Notes: generated from the sequence alone by a model not told the origin. DNA of 64,000 bases from Umezawaea endophytica (GCF_025061645.1 NZ_JANYMP010000003.1:1-64000), one strand, 5' to 3'. Numbered from the stretch's first letter, positions 38,429-46,944 are shown. Translations and numbers: made by a program.

Positions 38429-39346
38429 ATGATCGAGGTCGAGAACCTCACCAAGCGGTACGGGCCCAAGACGGCGGTCGACGGGCTCAGCTTCACCGTC
38501 CGGCCGGGTGTCGTGACCGGGTTCCTCGGTCCGAACGGCGCGGGCAAGTCGACGACGTTGCGGCTGCTCGTCGGTCTGGACGCGCCGACGTCGGGCGGCA
38601 CGAAGGTCAACGGCAAGCCCTACCGGCGGCACCGGGCCCCGCTGCGGGAGATCGGGGTCCTGCTCGAAGCGCGGGCCGTGCACCCCGGCCGGTCGGCGCG
38701 CGACCACCTGCTGGCCGTCGGCGCCACGCACGGGATCGGCGCGAAGCGCGTCGACGAGGTGCTGGACGTGGTGGGCCTGACCGAGGTCGCGAGGCGCCGG
38801 GTCGGGAAGTTCTCGCTCGGCATGGGCCAGCGGCTGGGCATCGGCGTGGCGCTGCTGGGCGATCCGCGCGCGGTGGTGCTGGACGAGCCCGTCAACGGTC
38901 TCGACCCGGACGGCATCAAGTGGATCCGGCACCTGCTCAGGGACCTGGCCGCCGAGGGGCGGACGGTGTTCGTGTCCTCGCACCTGATGAGCGAGATGGC
39001 GCTGACCGCCGACCACCTCGTCGTGGTCGGCCGCGGCAAGCTCGTCGCGGACGTACCGGTCGCCGACCTGATCGCCTCGACCCGGCGCGGTGTGCGCGTC
39101 CGGACGCCGCGGACCTCCGACCTGGTCGCCGTGCTCCAGGGCGACGGGGTGGAGATCACCTCGCTCGGCGGCGGCGTCGTCGACGTGATCGGCCTGTCCA
39201 CCGAGGACATCGGCACGCGGGCGCTCGTGGCCGGGATCCCGCTGTTCGAGCTGACCCCCCAGCGGGCGTCGCTGGAGGAGGCCTACACGGAGCTGACCCG
39301 TGACGCCGTCGAGTACCGGGGCACGAGCGAGCGGGTGGCGGCCTGA
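38429..39346 (+). CDS. ABC transporter ATP-binding protein
   Basis: This 305-residue ABC ATPase has Walker A GPNGAGKST, signature FSLGMGQRLGIGVALLGDP (variant of LSGGQ, as in BcrA-like exporters), Walker B AVVLDEPVNGLDPDG and H-loop VFVSSHL. This subgroup exports peptides, antibiotics or lipids with a single permease. ATG 38429 has GGAG upstream. The permease gene starts inside its stop (TGATG). A two-component pair follows in the same operon, the layout of Bce/Nat-like stress exporters. Confidence 0.94.
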   Translation: MIEVENLTKRYGPKTAVDGLSFTVRPGVVTGFLGPNGAGKSTTLRLLVGLDAPTSGGTKVNGKPYRRHRAPLREIGVLLEARAVHPGRSARDHLLAVGATHGIGAKRVDEVLDVVGLTEVARRRVGKFSLGMGQRLGIGVALLGDPRAVVLDEPVNGLDPDGIKWIRHLLRDLAAEGRTVFVSSHLMSEMALTADHLVVVGRGKLVADVPVADLIASTRRGVRVRTPRTSDLVAVLQGDGVEITSLGGGVVDVIGLSTEDIGTRALVAGIPLFELTPQRASLEEAYTELTRDAVEYRGTSERVAA

Positions 39347-40158
39347 TGAGCGCGACGACGATCGACCGGCCGGTGGCCGAGAAGACCCCCCTCACGTTCG
39401 GCGGCGTGGTGCGCGGCGAGTGGGTGAAGCTGCGGTCGGTGCGCTCCAGCGGCCTGACCGTGCTCGGAGCCGCGCTGATGATGCTCGTGACCGGACTGGT
39501 CTTCGCGTCGACGGTCGGCAGCGACTCCGACGGCGCGGACGGCGTGACGGACCCGACCGGCATCACGTTGAGCGGTGTCATGTTCGCCCAGCTCGTCACC
39601 GGGGTGCTCGGGGTGCTGGTGGTGTCGAACGAGTACGCCACCGGCATGATCAGGTCGACGCTGACCGCCGTGCCGTCCCGGCTCCCGGTGCTGCTCGGCA
39701 AGGTCGCCGTGGTCGTCGGGACCCTGTTCCCGACGATGCTCGCGGTCTCGTTCACCGTCTTCCTCGCCGGGCAGGCCGTCATGGGCGGCGCGAAGCTGCC
39801 CACGGCCGCCGTCGGTGATCCGGGCGTCCTGGCCGCGCTCGTCGGGTCCGCCGCCACGATGACCGGCGTCGCCGTCATCGGGGTCGCCCTCGGCGCGCTC
39901 CTGCGCAGCACCGCGGGCGCGATCTCCACGCTGGTGGTCCTGGTGTTCCTGCTGCCGGGGCTCGGCGGCCTGCTGCTGCCCGCCTCCTGGCGGGACGACG
40001 CGCTGAAGTACCTGCCCTCCAGCGCGAGCGAGGCGTTCACGTCCGTCGTGCCCGCGCCCGGTCTGCTCGGTCCCTCGGCGGGCGCGGCGGTGTTCGCCGC
40101 GTGGGTGGTCGTACCGCTGCTGCTCGCCGCGGTGCTGCTGCGCCGCCGGGACGCCTGA
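39346..40158 (+). CDS. ABC transporter permease
   Basis: This 270-residue protein has six membrane helices and a short cytosolic N-terminus (GEWVKLRSVRSSGLTVLGAA), typical of ABC-2 type permeases in actinobacterial antibiotic/lantibiotic exporters. It pairs with the preceding ATPase (1-base overlap). The substrate is unknown. Confidence 0.92.
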   Translation: MSATTIDRPVAEKTPLTFGGVVRGEWVKLRSVRSSGLTVLGAALMMLVTGLVFASTVGSDSDGADGVTDPTGITLSGVMFAQLVTGVLGVLVVSNEYATGMIRSTLTAVPSRLPVLLGKVAVVVGTLFPTMLAVSFTVFLAGQAVMGGAKLPTAAVGDPGVLAALVGSAATMTGVAVIGVALGALLRSTAGAISTLVVLVFLLPGLGGLLLPASWRDDALKYLPSSASEAFTSVVPAPGLLGPSAGAAVFAAWVVVPLLLAAVLLRRRDA

Positions 40159-40163
40159 CCGGC

Positions 40164-41294
40164 ATGCGCGCCCTCGCCCGGAAGTACCCGGCGGTCGTGG
40201 ACGCCCTCGCCGCGGCGGCGCTCTTCGCGGTGAGCGCCGCCGACGGTCCCGCCACGCCGCTGGACGTCCGCACCCCGGCGGTGCTCTGCCTGCTCGTGGT
40301 GGCGGTCGGGGTGCTGGCCGTGCGGCGGAGGTGGCCGCTGTGGACGTTGGCGGTCACCACGCTCGGCGTCCTGGCGGCGATGGCGCTCGGCAGCGACCTC
40401 GAACCGTTCCTCGTGCCCGCGGCCATCGCGACCTACACCCTCGCGGTCCGCACCGAACGGTGGCGGACCGTCCCCGCGGGCCTGCTCCTGGTCCTCGCGG
40501 TCGCGGTGCTGGCAGGCCCGTCGGGCCTGACGTGGGAGAACGTCGGCCGCTTCGCCCTGATCGGCATGGCGGCGGCGGTCGGCGAGGCGGTCCGCGGCAG
40601 GCGCGCCGCCCTCGCGGCCGTCGAGGAACGCGCGGAACGGGCGGAGCGGACCCGCGAGGAGGAGGCCCGCCGCCGGGTCGCCGAGGAACGGCTGCACATC
40701 GCCCGCGAGCTGCACGACGTGGTCGCGCACCACATCTCGGTGATCAACGTCCAGGCCGGTGTCGCCGAACTCCTCATCACCACCCGGCCCGACGCCGCGG
40801 CGGAGGCGCTGCGGCACGTCCGCCGGTCCAGCCGGGCCGTCCTGCACGAGCTGCGCGGCCTGCTCGGCGTGCTGCGCAGGCCGGAGGAGCCGGTCGTGGC
40901 CACCGAACCCGCACCCGGCACGGCCCAGCTCGGCGGGCTCGTGGAGTCGTTCCGCGCCTCCGGCCTGGAGCTGCGGTGGACGTCCACCGGCGAGGTCCGC
41001 CCGCTGCCGCCGACCGTCGACCTCGTCGCCTACCGGGTCGTGCAGGAGGCGCTGACCAACGCGCACCGGCACGGCACCGGCACGGCGAGCCTGTCCGTCG
41101 TCCGCACGCCGACCGAGCTGGTGCTGGAGGTCGTGAACGCCGTCGGCGCGACCGCCGAGCCGGGCGGCACCGGGCTCGGGCTCGTCGGCATGCGGGAACG
41201 GGCGGGCGCGGTCGGCGGCGCGCTCCGGGCGGGCGTCGAGGCCGACGCCCGGTTCCACGTCCACGTCACCCTGCCACTGGGGAAGGAACCATGA
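40164..41294 (+). CDS. Sensor histidine kinase, NarL/DesK type
   Basis: This 376-residue kinase has about four membrane helices in residues 8-140, a short coiled coil (EERAERAERTREEEARRRVA), HisKA_3 with His184 (HIARELHDVVAHH) and HATPase (N-box EALTNAHRHG; GLGLVGMRERAG). It starts 5 bases after the permease stop and overlaps the response regulator as ATGA, so it probably adjusts its own ABC exporter. Confidence 0.94.
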   Translation: MRALARKYPAVVDALAAAALFAVSAADGPATPLDVRTPAVLCLLVVAVGVLAVRRRWPLWTLAVTTLGVLAAMALGSDLEPFLVPAAIATYTLAVRTERWRTVPAGLLLVLAVAVLAGPSGLTWENVGRFALIGMAAAVGEAVRGRRAALAAVEERAERAERTREEEARRRVAEERLHIARELHDVVAHHISVINVQAGVAELLITTRPDAAAEALRHVRRSSRAVLHELRGLLGVLRRPEEPVVATEPAPGTAQLGGLVESFRASGLELRWTSTGEVRPLPPTVDLVAYRVVQEALTNAHRHGTGTASLSVVRTPTELVLEVVNAVGATAEPGGTGLGLVGMRERAGAVGGALRAGVEADARFHVHVTLPLGKEP

Positions 41295-41950
41295 CCATCC
41301 GCGTCCTGCTCGCCGACGACCAGCCGCTCATCCGAGCCGGGTTCCACGTCCTCATCGACGCCGCGCCCGACCTGGAGGTGGTCGGCGAGGCCGCGAACGG
41401 CCACGAGGCGCTCACCCTGCTCCGCACGACCCGCGCCGACGTGGTGGTGATGGACATCCGGATGCCCGAGCTGGACGGCCTGGAGACCACCAGGCGGATC
41501 ACCGCGGACGAGCACCTCGCGGGGGTGAAGGTGTTGGTGGTGACCACGTTCGAGATCGACGAGTACGTGGCGGAGGCCGTTCGGGCGGGCGCCAGCGGGT
41601 TCCTCGGCAAGGGCGTCGACCCGGCCGAGCTCCAAGCTGCGATCCGCACCGTCGCGCTCGGCGAGGCGCTGCTGTCCCCGAAGGCGACCAGAGCGCTGAT
41701 CGGCCGGTTCCTGGCGCAGGGCACGACCGGTCCCGTCGCACCGGAACGCCTTGACCTGCTGACGCAGCGGGAACGCGAGGTCGTGGCGCTCGCGGCGGGC
41801 GGCCTGTCCAACGACGACATCGCCGCGCAGCTCTTCGTCTCCCCCTTCACCGTCAAGACGCACGTCAACCGTGCCATGACCAAGCTCCACGCCCGCGACC
41901 GCGCCCAGTTGGTCGTCGTGGCCTACCAGACCGGCCTCGCCCGGTCCTGA
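41291..41950 (+). CDS. Response regulator, NarL/FixJ family
   Basis: This 219-residue regulator has phospho-acceptor Asp55 (VVVMDIRMPELDG), receiver switch residues in VTTFEIDE and FLGKGVD, and LuxR HTH (LTQREREVVALAAGGLSNDD). GGAAGGAACC precedes ATG 41291, and the ATGA overlap couples it to the kinase. It is the probable activator of the ABC operon. Confidence 0.95.
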   Translation: MTIRVLLADDQPLIRAGFHVLIDAAPDLEVVGEAANGHEALTLLRTTRADVVVMDIRMPELDGLETTRRITADEHLAGVKVLVVTTFEIDEYVAEAVRAGASGFLGKGVDPAELQAAIRTVALGEALLSPKATRALIGRFLAQGTTGPVAPERLDLLTQREREVVALAAGGLSNDDIAAQLFVSPFTVKTHVNRAMTKLHARDRAQLVVVAYQTGLARS

Positions 41951-41966
41951 ACCCGAACGGACACCC

Positions 41967-42488
41967 ATGAGCACCCTCACCGCACCCCGGCCCACCGCCC
42001 CGAACCGGGTCCGCTGGCCGATCCCCACCCGGCTGCGCAAGACGATCCTGGTCGCCCACGTCGTGTCGGCGGGCTCCTGGATCGGTGTCGACGTCATCTC
42101 CACCGTGCTCGTGCTGGCGGGCTGGGCGCGGGCGGGCGACAGTCGCACCGCCGTGTACGAGTCGCTGGCCCGGTTCTTCGTCATGCCGCTGCTGTACTCC
42201 GGCTTGGCCGCCGGGCTCGTGTGCCTGGTCACCGGCCTGCTGCTGGGGGTGGCGACCAAGTGGGGCCTGGTCCGCTACCGGTGGGTCGCGGTGAAGCTGG
42301 TCCTCAACGTCGTCGCGTGCGCGATGCTCGTGGCGTTCCTCGGCCCGATCAGCGAACTCGGCACCGGCGAGCAGCCGTTGGAGGACATCTGGTTCGTGTC
42401 GTTCCTCGCCACCACGGCCATGGTCCTGCTGACCTTCGCGATGGTGCTGTCGGTGTTCAAGCCCTGGGGTCGCGTCCGCAAGGCCTGA
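41967..42488 (+). CDS. DUF2269-like four-helix membrane protein
   Basis: This 173-residue integral membrane protein has four helices. The first begins KTILVAHVVSAGSWIGVDVI, a DUF2269-type pattern with a buried histidine. It starts 17 bases after the response regulator and ends the operon. It may assist or be regulated by the two-component exporter. No catalytic residues are evident and function is unknown. Confidence 0.8.
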   Translation: MSTLTAPRPTAPNRVRWPIPTRLRKTILVAHVVSAGSWIGVDVISTVLVLAGWARAGDSRTAVYESLARFFVMPLLYSGLAAGLVCLVTGLLLGVATKWGLVRYRWVAVKLVLNVVACAMLVAFLGPISELGTGEQPLEDIWFVSFLATTAMVLLTFAMVLSVFKPWGRVRKA

Positions 42489-42507
42489 CCCCTCACCGCG
42501 GAGGGGT
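42488..42507. terminator. Small convergent hairpin
   Basis: ACCCCTC/GAGGGGT stem of 7 bp with a 6-base loop. It covers the stop codons of the DUF2269-like gene and the convergent hypothetical gene. Confidence 0.45.
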
Positions 42508-43017
42508 GCGCGCCACCTCAACGCCGTGGTGGGACAGGTGCGCCGTGAGGAGTTGGGCCAGTACGCCCGCCACGTCGTCGGTGCCCAGCAGGCGGTCGGC
42601 CTTCCCCGCGGGGAAGGCGAAGTGCCCCGGCAGGACGACGGCCCTGGTGAAGAAGTCGCACAGGACGTCGGAAAACTCCTGGTCCGGGTGGTCGGGAACG
42701 GTCTTGCCCAGTGCCGCGAGGCCTGCTTCCACGATGGTGTTGAGGTACCGCCGACGCGCGTCGCGCTGGTGCCGGACCTCGCTGGTGGCGTTCTCCTCGC
42801 TCACCTCCACCACGCGGAACCGGCCGGGATCGCTGCCGGGCCCGCCGAGCGGCCACAGCCCCGGTTCGCGGACCCTGACCAGTGCCTCCTCCACCGAACC
42901 CGCGTGGACGTGGTGGACCCGCCTGATCCCCCCGTCGACGCTCTCCAGCTCGACCCGGTAGCGCGGCGGGTCACCCGCCTCCGGAAACCCGTTCCGCTCC
43001 GCTGGGGACTCGTTCAC
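42493..43017 (-). CDS. Hypothetical soluble protein, 174 residues
   Basis: I do not recognise this protein. It starts at GTG 43017 with GAGGAG upstream. It has a short beta-like N-terminal region (RYRVELESVDGGIRRVHHVH, then AGSVEEALVRVREPGL) that suggests a small alpha/beta ligand or nucleic-acid binding fold. A helical C-terminal half follows (SDVLCDFFTRAVVLPGHFAF). No signal peptide or membrane helix is present. It is convergent with the ABC/two-component operon and lies downstream of, and in the same direction as, the TetR gene at 43059, separated by 41 bases, so it may be cotranscribed with it. Confidence 0.7.
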   Translation of the reverse strand: MNESPAERNGFPEAGDPPRYRVELESVDGGIRRVHHVHAGSVEEALVRVREPGLWPLGGPGSDPGRFRVVEVSEENATSEVRHQRDARRRYLNTIVEAGLAALGKTVPDHPDQEFSDVLCDFFTRAVVLPGHFAFPAGKADRLLGTDDVAGVLAQLLTAHLSHHGVEVARTPPR

Positions 43018-43058
43018 GCTCGCTCCTCGGGTGGTTCCACGAGAGCAGCTTCGGCGCC

Positions 43059-43706
43059 TCAGCGCGGGCCGGCATCGGCCTTGTGGACGATGTCGGCCCG
43101 CCAGGTGGCCGGTGTCGGGCGGGCGGACAGCAGCGGGACCAGTACCTCGTCGACGACCGCCACCACCTCGTCGACGCCGACGGAGTCCGTGCTCCAGGCG
43201 TCCACCAGGAGCATGCGGGGTCCGACCTCGGCGCTCCGCTCGCTGACCCGCGCCGGGTCGGCCTCACCGCGGTCGACCGCCTCCCCCATCACCGCGAGCA
43301 GCACCTCCCGCGCCGGGAGGACCACCGATGCCCACACCCGGTCGAACAGCTCCGGGTGCTGGTGGCGGTAGGCGATCAGCGGTCGCAGTGCTCGCCCGCG
43401 CGGCTCGTCAAGCACGTGGGCGAAGTGGGTGAGCAACGTGATCAGGTCGGCGCGCAGCGAGCCCGTCCCCGGCGGGACCGGGGGCTGGCCGAAGCCGGTG
43501 GCGGGGTCGGTGAGCGCGGCCAGCACCAGTTCGTCCGGGCTGGACCAGCGCCGGTAGAGCGCCGCCTTCCCGGTGCCCGCCGCCGTCGCGATCTTGTCGA
43601 AGGACAGCTCGGCGAAGCTCGTGCGGGCCAACTCCTCCAGCGTGGCGAGGTAGATGGCCTCGGTCAGCGCGCTGCCTCGGCGCCGGGTCGCGGGGTGCGG
43701 GGTCAC
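43059..43706 (-). CDS. TetR-family regulator
   Basis: This 215-residue TetR has its HTH in RTSFAELSFDKIATAAGTGK followed by AALYRRWSSPDELV, and a C-terminal TetR_C-like ligand domain (FAHVLDEPRGRALRPLIAYR). GTG 43706 is chosen as the start that leaves a normal short N-terminal arm. It is divergent from the amidohydrolase at 43773, with a 24-bp palindrome in the 66-base spacer, so it very likely represses both. Confidence 0.93.
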   Translation of the reverse strand: MTPHPATRRRGSALTEAIYLATLEELARTSFAELSFDKIATAAGTGKAALYRRWSSPDELVLAALTDPATGFGQPPVPPGTGSLRADLITLLTHFAHVLDEPRGRALRPLIAYRHQHPELFDRVWASVVLPAREVLLAVMGEAVDRGEADPARVSERSAEVGPRMLLVDAWSTDSVGVDEVVAVVDEVLVPLLSARPTPATWRADIVHKADAGPR

Positions 43707-43730
43707 GCCCCCATCATCACCTCCCCGGCT

Positions 43731-43754
43731 ATAGTGAACAAATCTGTTCACTAT
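43731..43754. promoter_or_regulatory. TetR operator with perfect 10-bp arms
   Basis: Arms ATAGTGAACA and TGTTCACTAT around AATC. It is centred between the divergent TetR and amidohydrolase genes. The AT-rich TATAGT on the minus strand could also be a -10. Confidence 0.88.
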
Positions 43755-43772
43755 CAGTCCGGGAGGGCCACG

Positions 43773-45164
43773 ATGTACCGCATCGCCAACGTCACCGTCG
43801 TCGATCCCCGCGACGGCTCGGTCACCGCCCACCAGGACCTCCGGATCGACGGCGGGCGGATCGCCTGGATCGGCGCCACGACCGGGCCGGACCGCGACCC
43901 GACGACCGTCGACGGCCGGGACCGCTTCGTCGTGCCCGGATTCGTGGACATGCACGCCCACCCGCTCAACCTCGACGACCCCGCCCCCGAACTGGGGCTC
44001 ATGCTCGCCTTCGGCATCACCGGGTACCGGCAGATGAGCGGCACACCCGCGCTGCTGCGCCGACTCCGGGACCGCCAGCCCGTCGACGACGCGACACCCC
44101 GACTGCTCGCCACGCCCGGTTCGGTCCTCACGCCGATCAACGCGGGCAAGCCCGCCGCGGCGGTCGCGGAGGTGCGCCGCCAGGTCCGCGACGGCGCCGA
44201 CTTCATCAAGGCCGCCCTGATCACCCCCGACGTCTACTTCGCCGTCCAGGCCGAGGCCGACCGCCTGGGCGTCCCGGTCGCCGGCCACCTGCCCGCGGGC
44301 GTCGACGTGCGCGCCGCGTCCGACGCGGGCTTCCGGTCGATCGAGCACGTCGGTCCGGGGCTCGGCGTGCTGGCGGGCTGCTCGTGCCACGAGGAGCACC
44401 TGCGCACCACGACCTCGGGCAGCCCGATCAAGGCGCCGCCGTTCAGGATCCCGTTCGCGGACAGGCTGGCGGAGCGGGTGCTCCGGAAGATCGTGGTGAA
44501 CCCGGCCCAGCTCACCGGCCCCGCCACCCTGCGCTCCACCCGTGACGCGATCGACAGCTTCGACGAGGGCAAGGCCCGCGACCTCGCCCGGCGGTTCGCC
44601 GAGAACGACACCTGGAACTGCCCGACGCTGATCCGCGTCAAGGCCCAGCAGTTCTGCGACGAGCCGGCGTTCGCGGCCGACCCCGACCTGCGCTACGCCA
44701 CCGCGGGCGAGCGCAAGGCGTGGAACTCGGCCGCCGCCGCGTTCCACCGGAAGTTCGACGACGCCCAGCACGCCGTCTTCGCCGAGCAGTTCGCCCTGCA
44801 ACTGCGCGTGGTGAAGATCCTCGACGAGGAGGGCGCGCCGCTGCTGGCGGGCACCGACGCCGTCGGCGCGGCCTGGGTCGTCGCGGGCGCCTCGCTGCAC
44901 GACGAGTTCGACCTGCTCGCCGAGGCCGGGCTCGATCCGGTGCGGGTCCTGCGGACCGCCACCACCGACCCGACCCGCTTCCTCCACCGGGAGCGGGACG
45001 CGGGCACCGTCGAGGCGGGCAAGGAGGCCGACCTCGTCCTGCTCGACGGCGACCCCACCACGGCGGTCGCCAACCTGCGCACGGTCAGCGCGGTCGTCCG
45101 CGGTGGCCGGTACCACGACACCGCGGCGCTGACGGCGTTGAAGGAACGCGCGACCGGGCGGTGA
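43773..45164 (+). CDS. Amidohydrolase (imidazolonepropionase/prolidase-like)
   Basis: This 463-residue amidohydrolase has metal motif VDMHAHPLN (His61, His63) and a carboxylatable lysine in GADFIKAALITP. Two later histidines are in VAGHLPAG and SIEHVGPG, and the catalytic aspartate is in LAGTDAVGA. The beta-sandwich ends in GKEADLVLLDGDPTTAV. This is the prolidase/imidazolonepropionase-like branch, which hydrolyses amide or lactone bonds. ATG 43773 has GGGAGGG upstream. It is controlled by the divergent TetR, so it is inducible by its substrate or a relative. Substrate unknown. Confidence 0.9.
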   Translation: MYRIANVTVVDPRDGSVTAHQDLRIDGGRIAWIGATTGPDRDPTTVDGRDRFVVPGFVDMHAHPLNLDDPAPELGLMLAFGITGYRQMSGTPALLRRLRDRQPVDDATPRLLATPGSVLTPINAGKPAAAVAEVRRQVRDGADFIKAALITPDVYFAVQAEADRLGVPVAGHLPAGVDVRAASDAGFRSIEHVGPGLGVLAGCSCHEEHLRTTTSGSPIKAPPFRIPFADRLAERVLRKIVVNPAQLTGPATLRSTRDAIDSFDEGKARDLARRFAENDTWNCPTLIRVKAQQFCDEPAFAADPDLRYATAGERKAWNSAAAAFHRKFDDAQHAVFAEQFALQLRVVKILDEEGAPLLAGTDAVGAAWVVAGASLHDEFDLLAEAGLDPVRVLRTATTDPTRFLHRERDAGTVEAGKEADLVLLDGDPTTAVANLRTVSAVVRGGRYHDTAALTALKERATGR

Positions 45165-45179
45165 GGTCCACAGTGGACC
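45165..45179 (+). terminator. Short inverted repeat after amidohydrolase
   Basis: GGTCCAC-A-GTGGACC begins right at the end of the stop codon. It may be a terminator or an operator for the clpP pair 73 bases downstream. Confidence 0.4.
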
Positions 45180-45180
45180 G

Positions 45181-45195
45181 TCCGCCCTGAGCTGA
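45181..45195. promoter_or_regulatory. Possible ClgR/PopR-type box upstream of clpP pair
   Basis: TCCGC-CCTGA-GCTGA lies 56 bases before the first clpP gene and matches the box before the PopR-like gene (46840-46856) at 9 of 12 arm positions. It is weak alone; shared control is inferred. Confidence 0.35.
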
Positions 45196-45251
45196 TCTGC
45201 TCACAGCGGAGAAACCGGTGGGCGGCACCGGCGGCACGGCATCGTCGGGGC

Positions 45252-45872
45252 ATGACGAACTCCGAGAAGCAGCCGCTGTTCGACCACCGACTCCGGGAAC
45301 GGTTCCTCAGCCAGCGCGTGCTGGTCCTCGACGGCGTTCTCGACGACGACAACGGGACGGTGCTCGCCACCCAGCTCCTGTCGCTGGCGAGCGACGACCC
45401 CGTGAAGGACGTCGCGCTGTGGATCCACTCCCCCGGCGGCTCGGTCCCCGCCATGCTGGCCATCCGCGACGTGATGCGGCTCGTTCCGTGCGACGTGTCC
45501 ACCCTCGCGCTGGGGTTGGCGTGCAGCGCCGGGCAGTTCCTGCTGTCCGCGGGCACACCGGGCAAGCGCTACGCCCTCCCGCACGCCCGCATCCTGATGC
45601 ACCAGGGCTCGGCGGGGATCGGCGGCTCGGCGGTCGAGGTGGAGGTGCAGGCGGACGACCTGCGGCACACCAGGGACACGGTGCTCGGACTCATCGCGGA
45701 GGACACCGGCCAACCGATCGACCGGATCTTCACCGACTCCCTGCACGACCGCTGGTTCACCACCGCGCAGGCCCGCGAGTACGGCTTCATCGACCACGTG
45801 GTCACCGGCCTCGACCAGGTCGTGCCCGTGCGCGCCCACGCGCTGGGCCTCGGGACGGGGGTCCGCGCGTGA
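45252..45872 (+). CDS. ClpP-type serine protease subunit, catalytic triad intact
   Basis: This 206-residue ClpP homologue has the oxyanion segment HSPGGSVPAML, nucleophile Ser92 (GLACSAGQFLL), His117 (ILMHQGS) and Asp166 (SLHDRWF), so the triad is complete. The serine loop LACSAGQ differs from the usual QAASMGA. It is most like the accessory ClpP3 of Streptomyces that pairs with ClpP4. ATG 45252 has only a weak ribosome site. GTGA overlap couples it to the second subunit. It probably assembles with that subunit into a ClpP barrel fed by a Clp ATPase encoded elsewhere. Confidence 0.9.
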   Translation: MTNSEKQPLFDHRLRERFLSQRVLVLDGVLDDDNGTVLATQLLSLASDDPVKDVALWIHSPGGSVPAMLAIRDVMRLVPCDVSTLALGLACSAGQFLLSAGTPGKRYALPHARILMHQGSAGIGGSAVEVEVQADDLRHTRDTVLGLIAEDTGQPIDRIFTDSLHDRWFTTAQAREYGFIDHVVTGLDQVVPVRAHALGLGTGVRA

Positions 45873-46459
45873 GCACCTACACCATCCCCAGCGTCATCAC
45901 CCGCAACCCCGCGGGCGAGCGGATCATGGACGTCTACTCGCACCTGCTGTCGGAGCGGGTCGTCTACCTCGGCACCGCGGTCGACTCCGGCGTGGCGAAC
46001 GCGCTGATCGCCCAATTGCTGTACCTGGAGGCGGACAGCCCCGAGCGGGAGATCAACCTGTACATCAACTGCGAGGGCGGCGACCCGTCCGCGATGCTCG
46101 CGCTGTACGACACCATCCGGTACATCAAGGCGCCGGTGGCGACGACGTGCGTCGGCCAGGCCGTCGCCGCGGGCGCGGTCCTGCTGGCCGCGGGCGCGAC
46201 CGGGCGCCGCTCCGTGCTGCCGCACACCAGGGTCGTGCTGCACCAGCCCGCGGCCCAGGGTCGCGGCACCATCCCGGACCTCATCCTCCAGGCGGACGAG
46301 GTCATCCGGGTGCGCACCCAGTTGGAGGAGATCCTCTCGAAGCACACCGGCCGCGACCTCGCGGACCTCCGGCACGACACCGACCGCGACCGCGTGTTCG
46401 ACGCGAGGAGCGCCGTCGCCTACGGGCTGGCGGACCACGTCCTGGACCACCGCCCCTGA
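45869..46459 (+). CDS. ClpP-like subunit lacking the catalytic serine
   Basis: This 196-residue ClpP homologue keeps the fold and His125 (VVLHQPAA) and Asp174 (TDRDRVF). The nucleophile loop is GQAVAAGAVLLAAG instead of GQAASMGAFLL, so the serine position is Ala100. The oxyanion loop is INCEGGD instead of NSPGG. It should be catalytically dead, a structural or regulatory ring like the ClpR subunits of cyanobacteria and plants. GTG 45869 overlaps the active subunit's stop. It is convergent with the PopR-like gene, 9 bases away. Confidence 0.88.
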   Translation: MSTYTIPSVITRNPAGERIMDVYSHLLSERVVYLGTAVDSGVANALIAQLLYLEADSPEREINLYINCEGGDPSAMLALYDTIRYIKAPVATTCVGQAVAAGAVLLAAGATGRRSVLPHTRVVLHQPAAQGRGTIPDLILQADEVIRVRTQLEEILSKHTGRDLADLRHDTDRDRVFDARSAVAYGLADHVLDHRP

Positions 46460-46468
46460 GGCAGCGGC

Positions 46469-46798
46469 TCAGGCCGCCATGAGCACGGGTCCCGAGGGCC
46501 TCCGGGCGGCGAGGCCCGCGCCGTGGCGCCGGACGTCACCGGCGATGCCGACGAGCAGGTCGGCCAGGTCGACGCCCAGCGCACCGGTCACCGCGGCGAT
46601 CATCTCGCTGGACGGCTCCTTGCGCCCGCGCTCGATCTCCGACAGGTACTGCGGCGAGATGCCCGCGCGCTCGGCGACGTCGACGAGACGGCCGCCCTGT
46701 TCCTCCCTCTCCGCGCGCAGGCTGCGGCCCAGCACCTCGCGCCACAGCGGTTCCGGCTCGGGCGAGCGCTTCTGGTGGAAGGGGAGGATGTCCGCCAT
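46469..46798 (-). CDS. PopR/ClgR-like XRE regulator
   Basis: This 109-residue XRE protein has helix-turn-helix VDVAERAGISPQYLSEIERG, then RKEPSSEMIAAVTGAL, the arrangement of ClgR and PopR. PopR of Streptomyces activates the clpP3-clpP4 operon and is itself destroyed by ClpP1P2, for which its two C-terminal alanines are needed. Here the protein also ends ...PVLMAA. ATG 46798 has AGGA upstream. Its placement at the end of the clpP pair supports the assignment. It is divergent from the large protein at 46945. Confidence 0.88.
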   Translation of the reverse strand: MADILPFHQKRSPEPEPLWREVLGRSLRAEREEQGGRLVDVAERAGISPQYLSEIERGRKEPSSEMIAAVTGALGVDLADLLVGIAGDVRRHGAGLAARRPSGPVLMAA

Positions 46799-46839
46799 GC
46801 CGTCATCCTGACACCCGGCCCGTACCGCCGGGCAAGCGT

Positions 46840-46856
46840 TTCCGCTCCTGGCGGAA
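46840..46856. promoter_or_regulatory. ClgR/PopR-type inverted repeat
   Basis: TTCCGC-TCCTG-GCGGAA, a CGC-N5-GCG type palindrome 42 bases upstream of the PopR-like start. Autoregulation is inferred. Confidence 0.55.
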
Positions 46857-46944
46857 CCCCGTCGGCCGGGGTCGTCAGCACACCCCCGGCCGACGGGGAG
46901 CCGGTACGCTCCGACTCCGGCCAGTGCGGCGGACAGGACACCGG

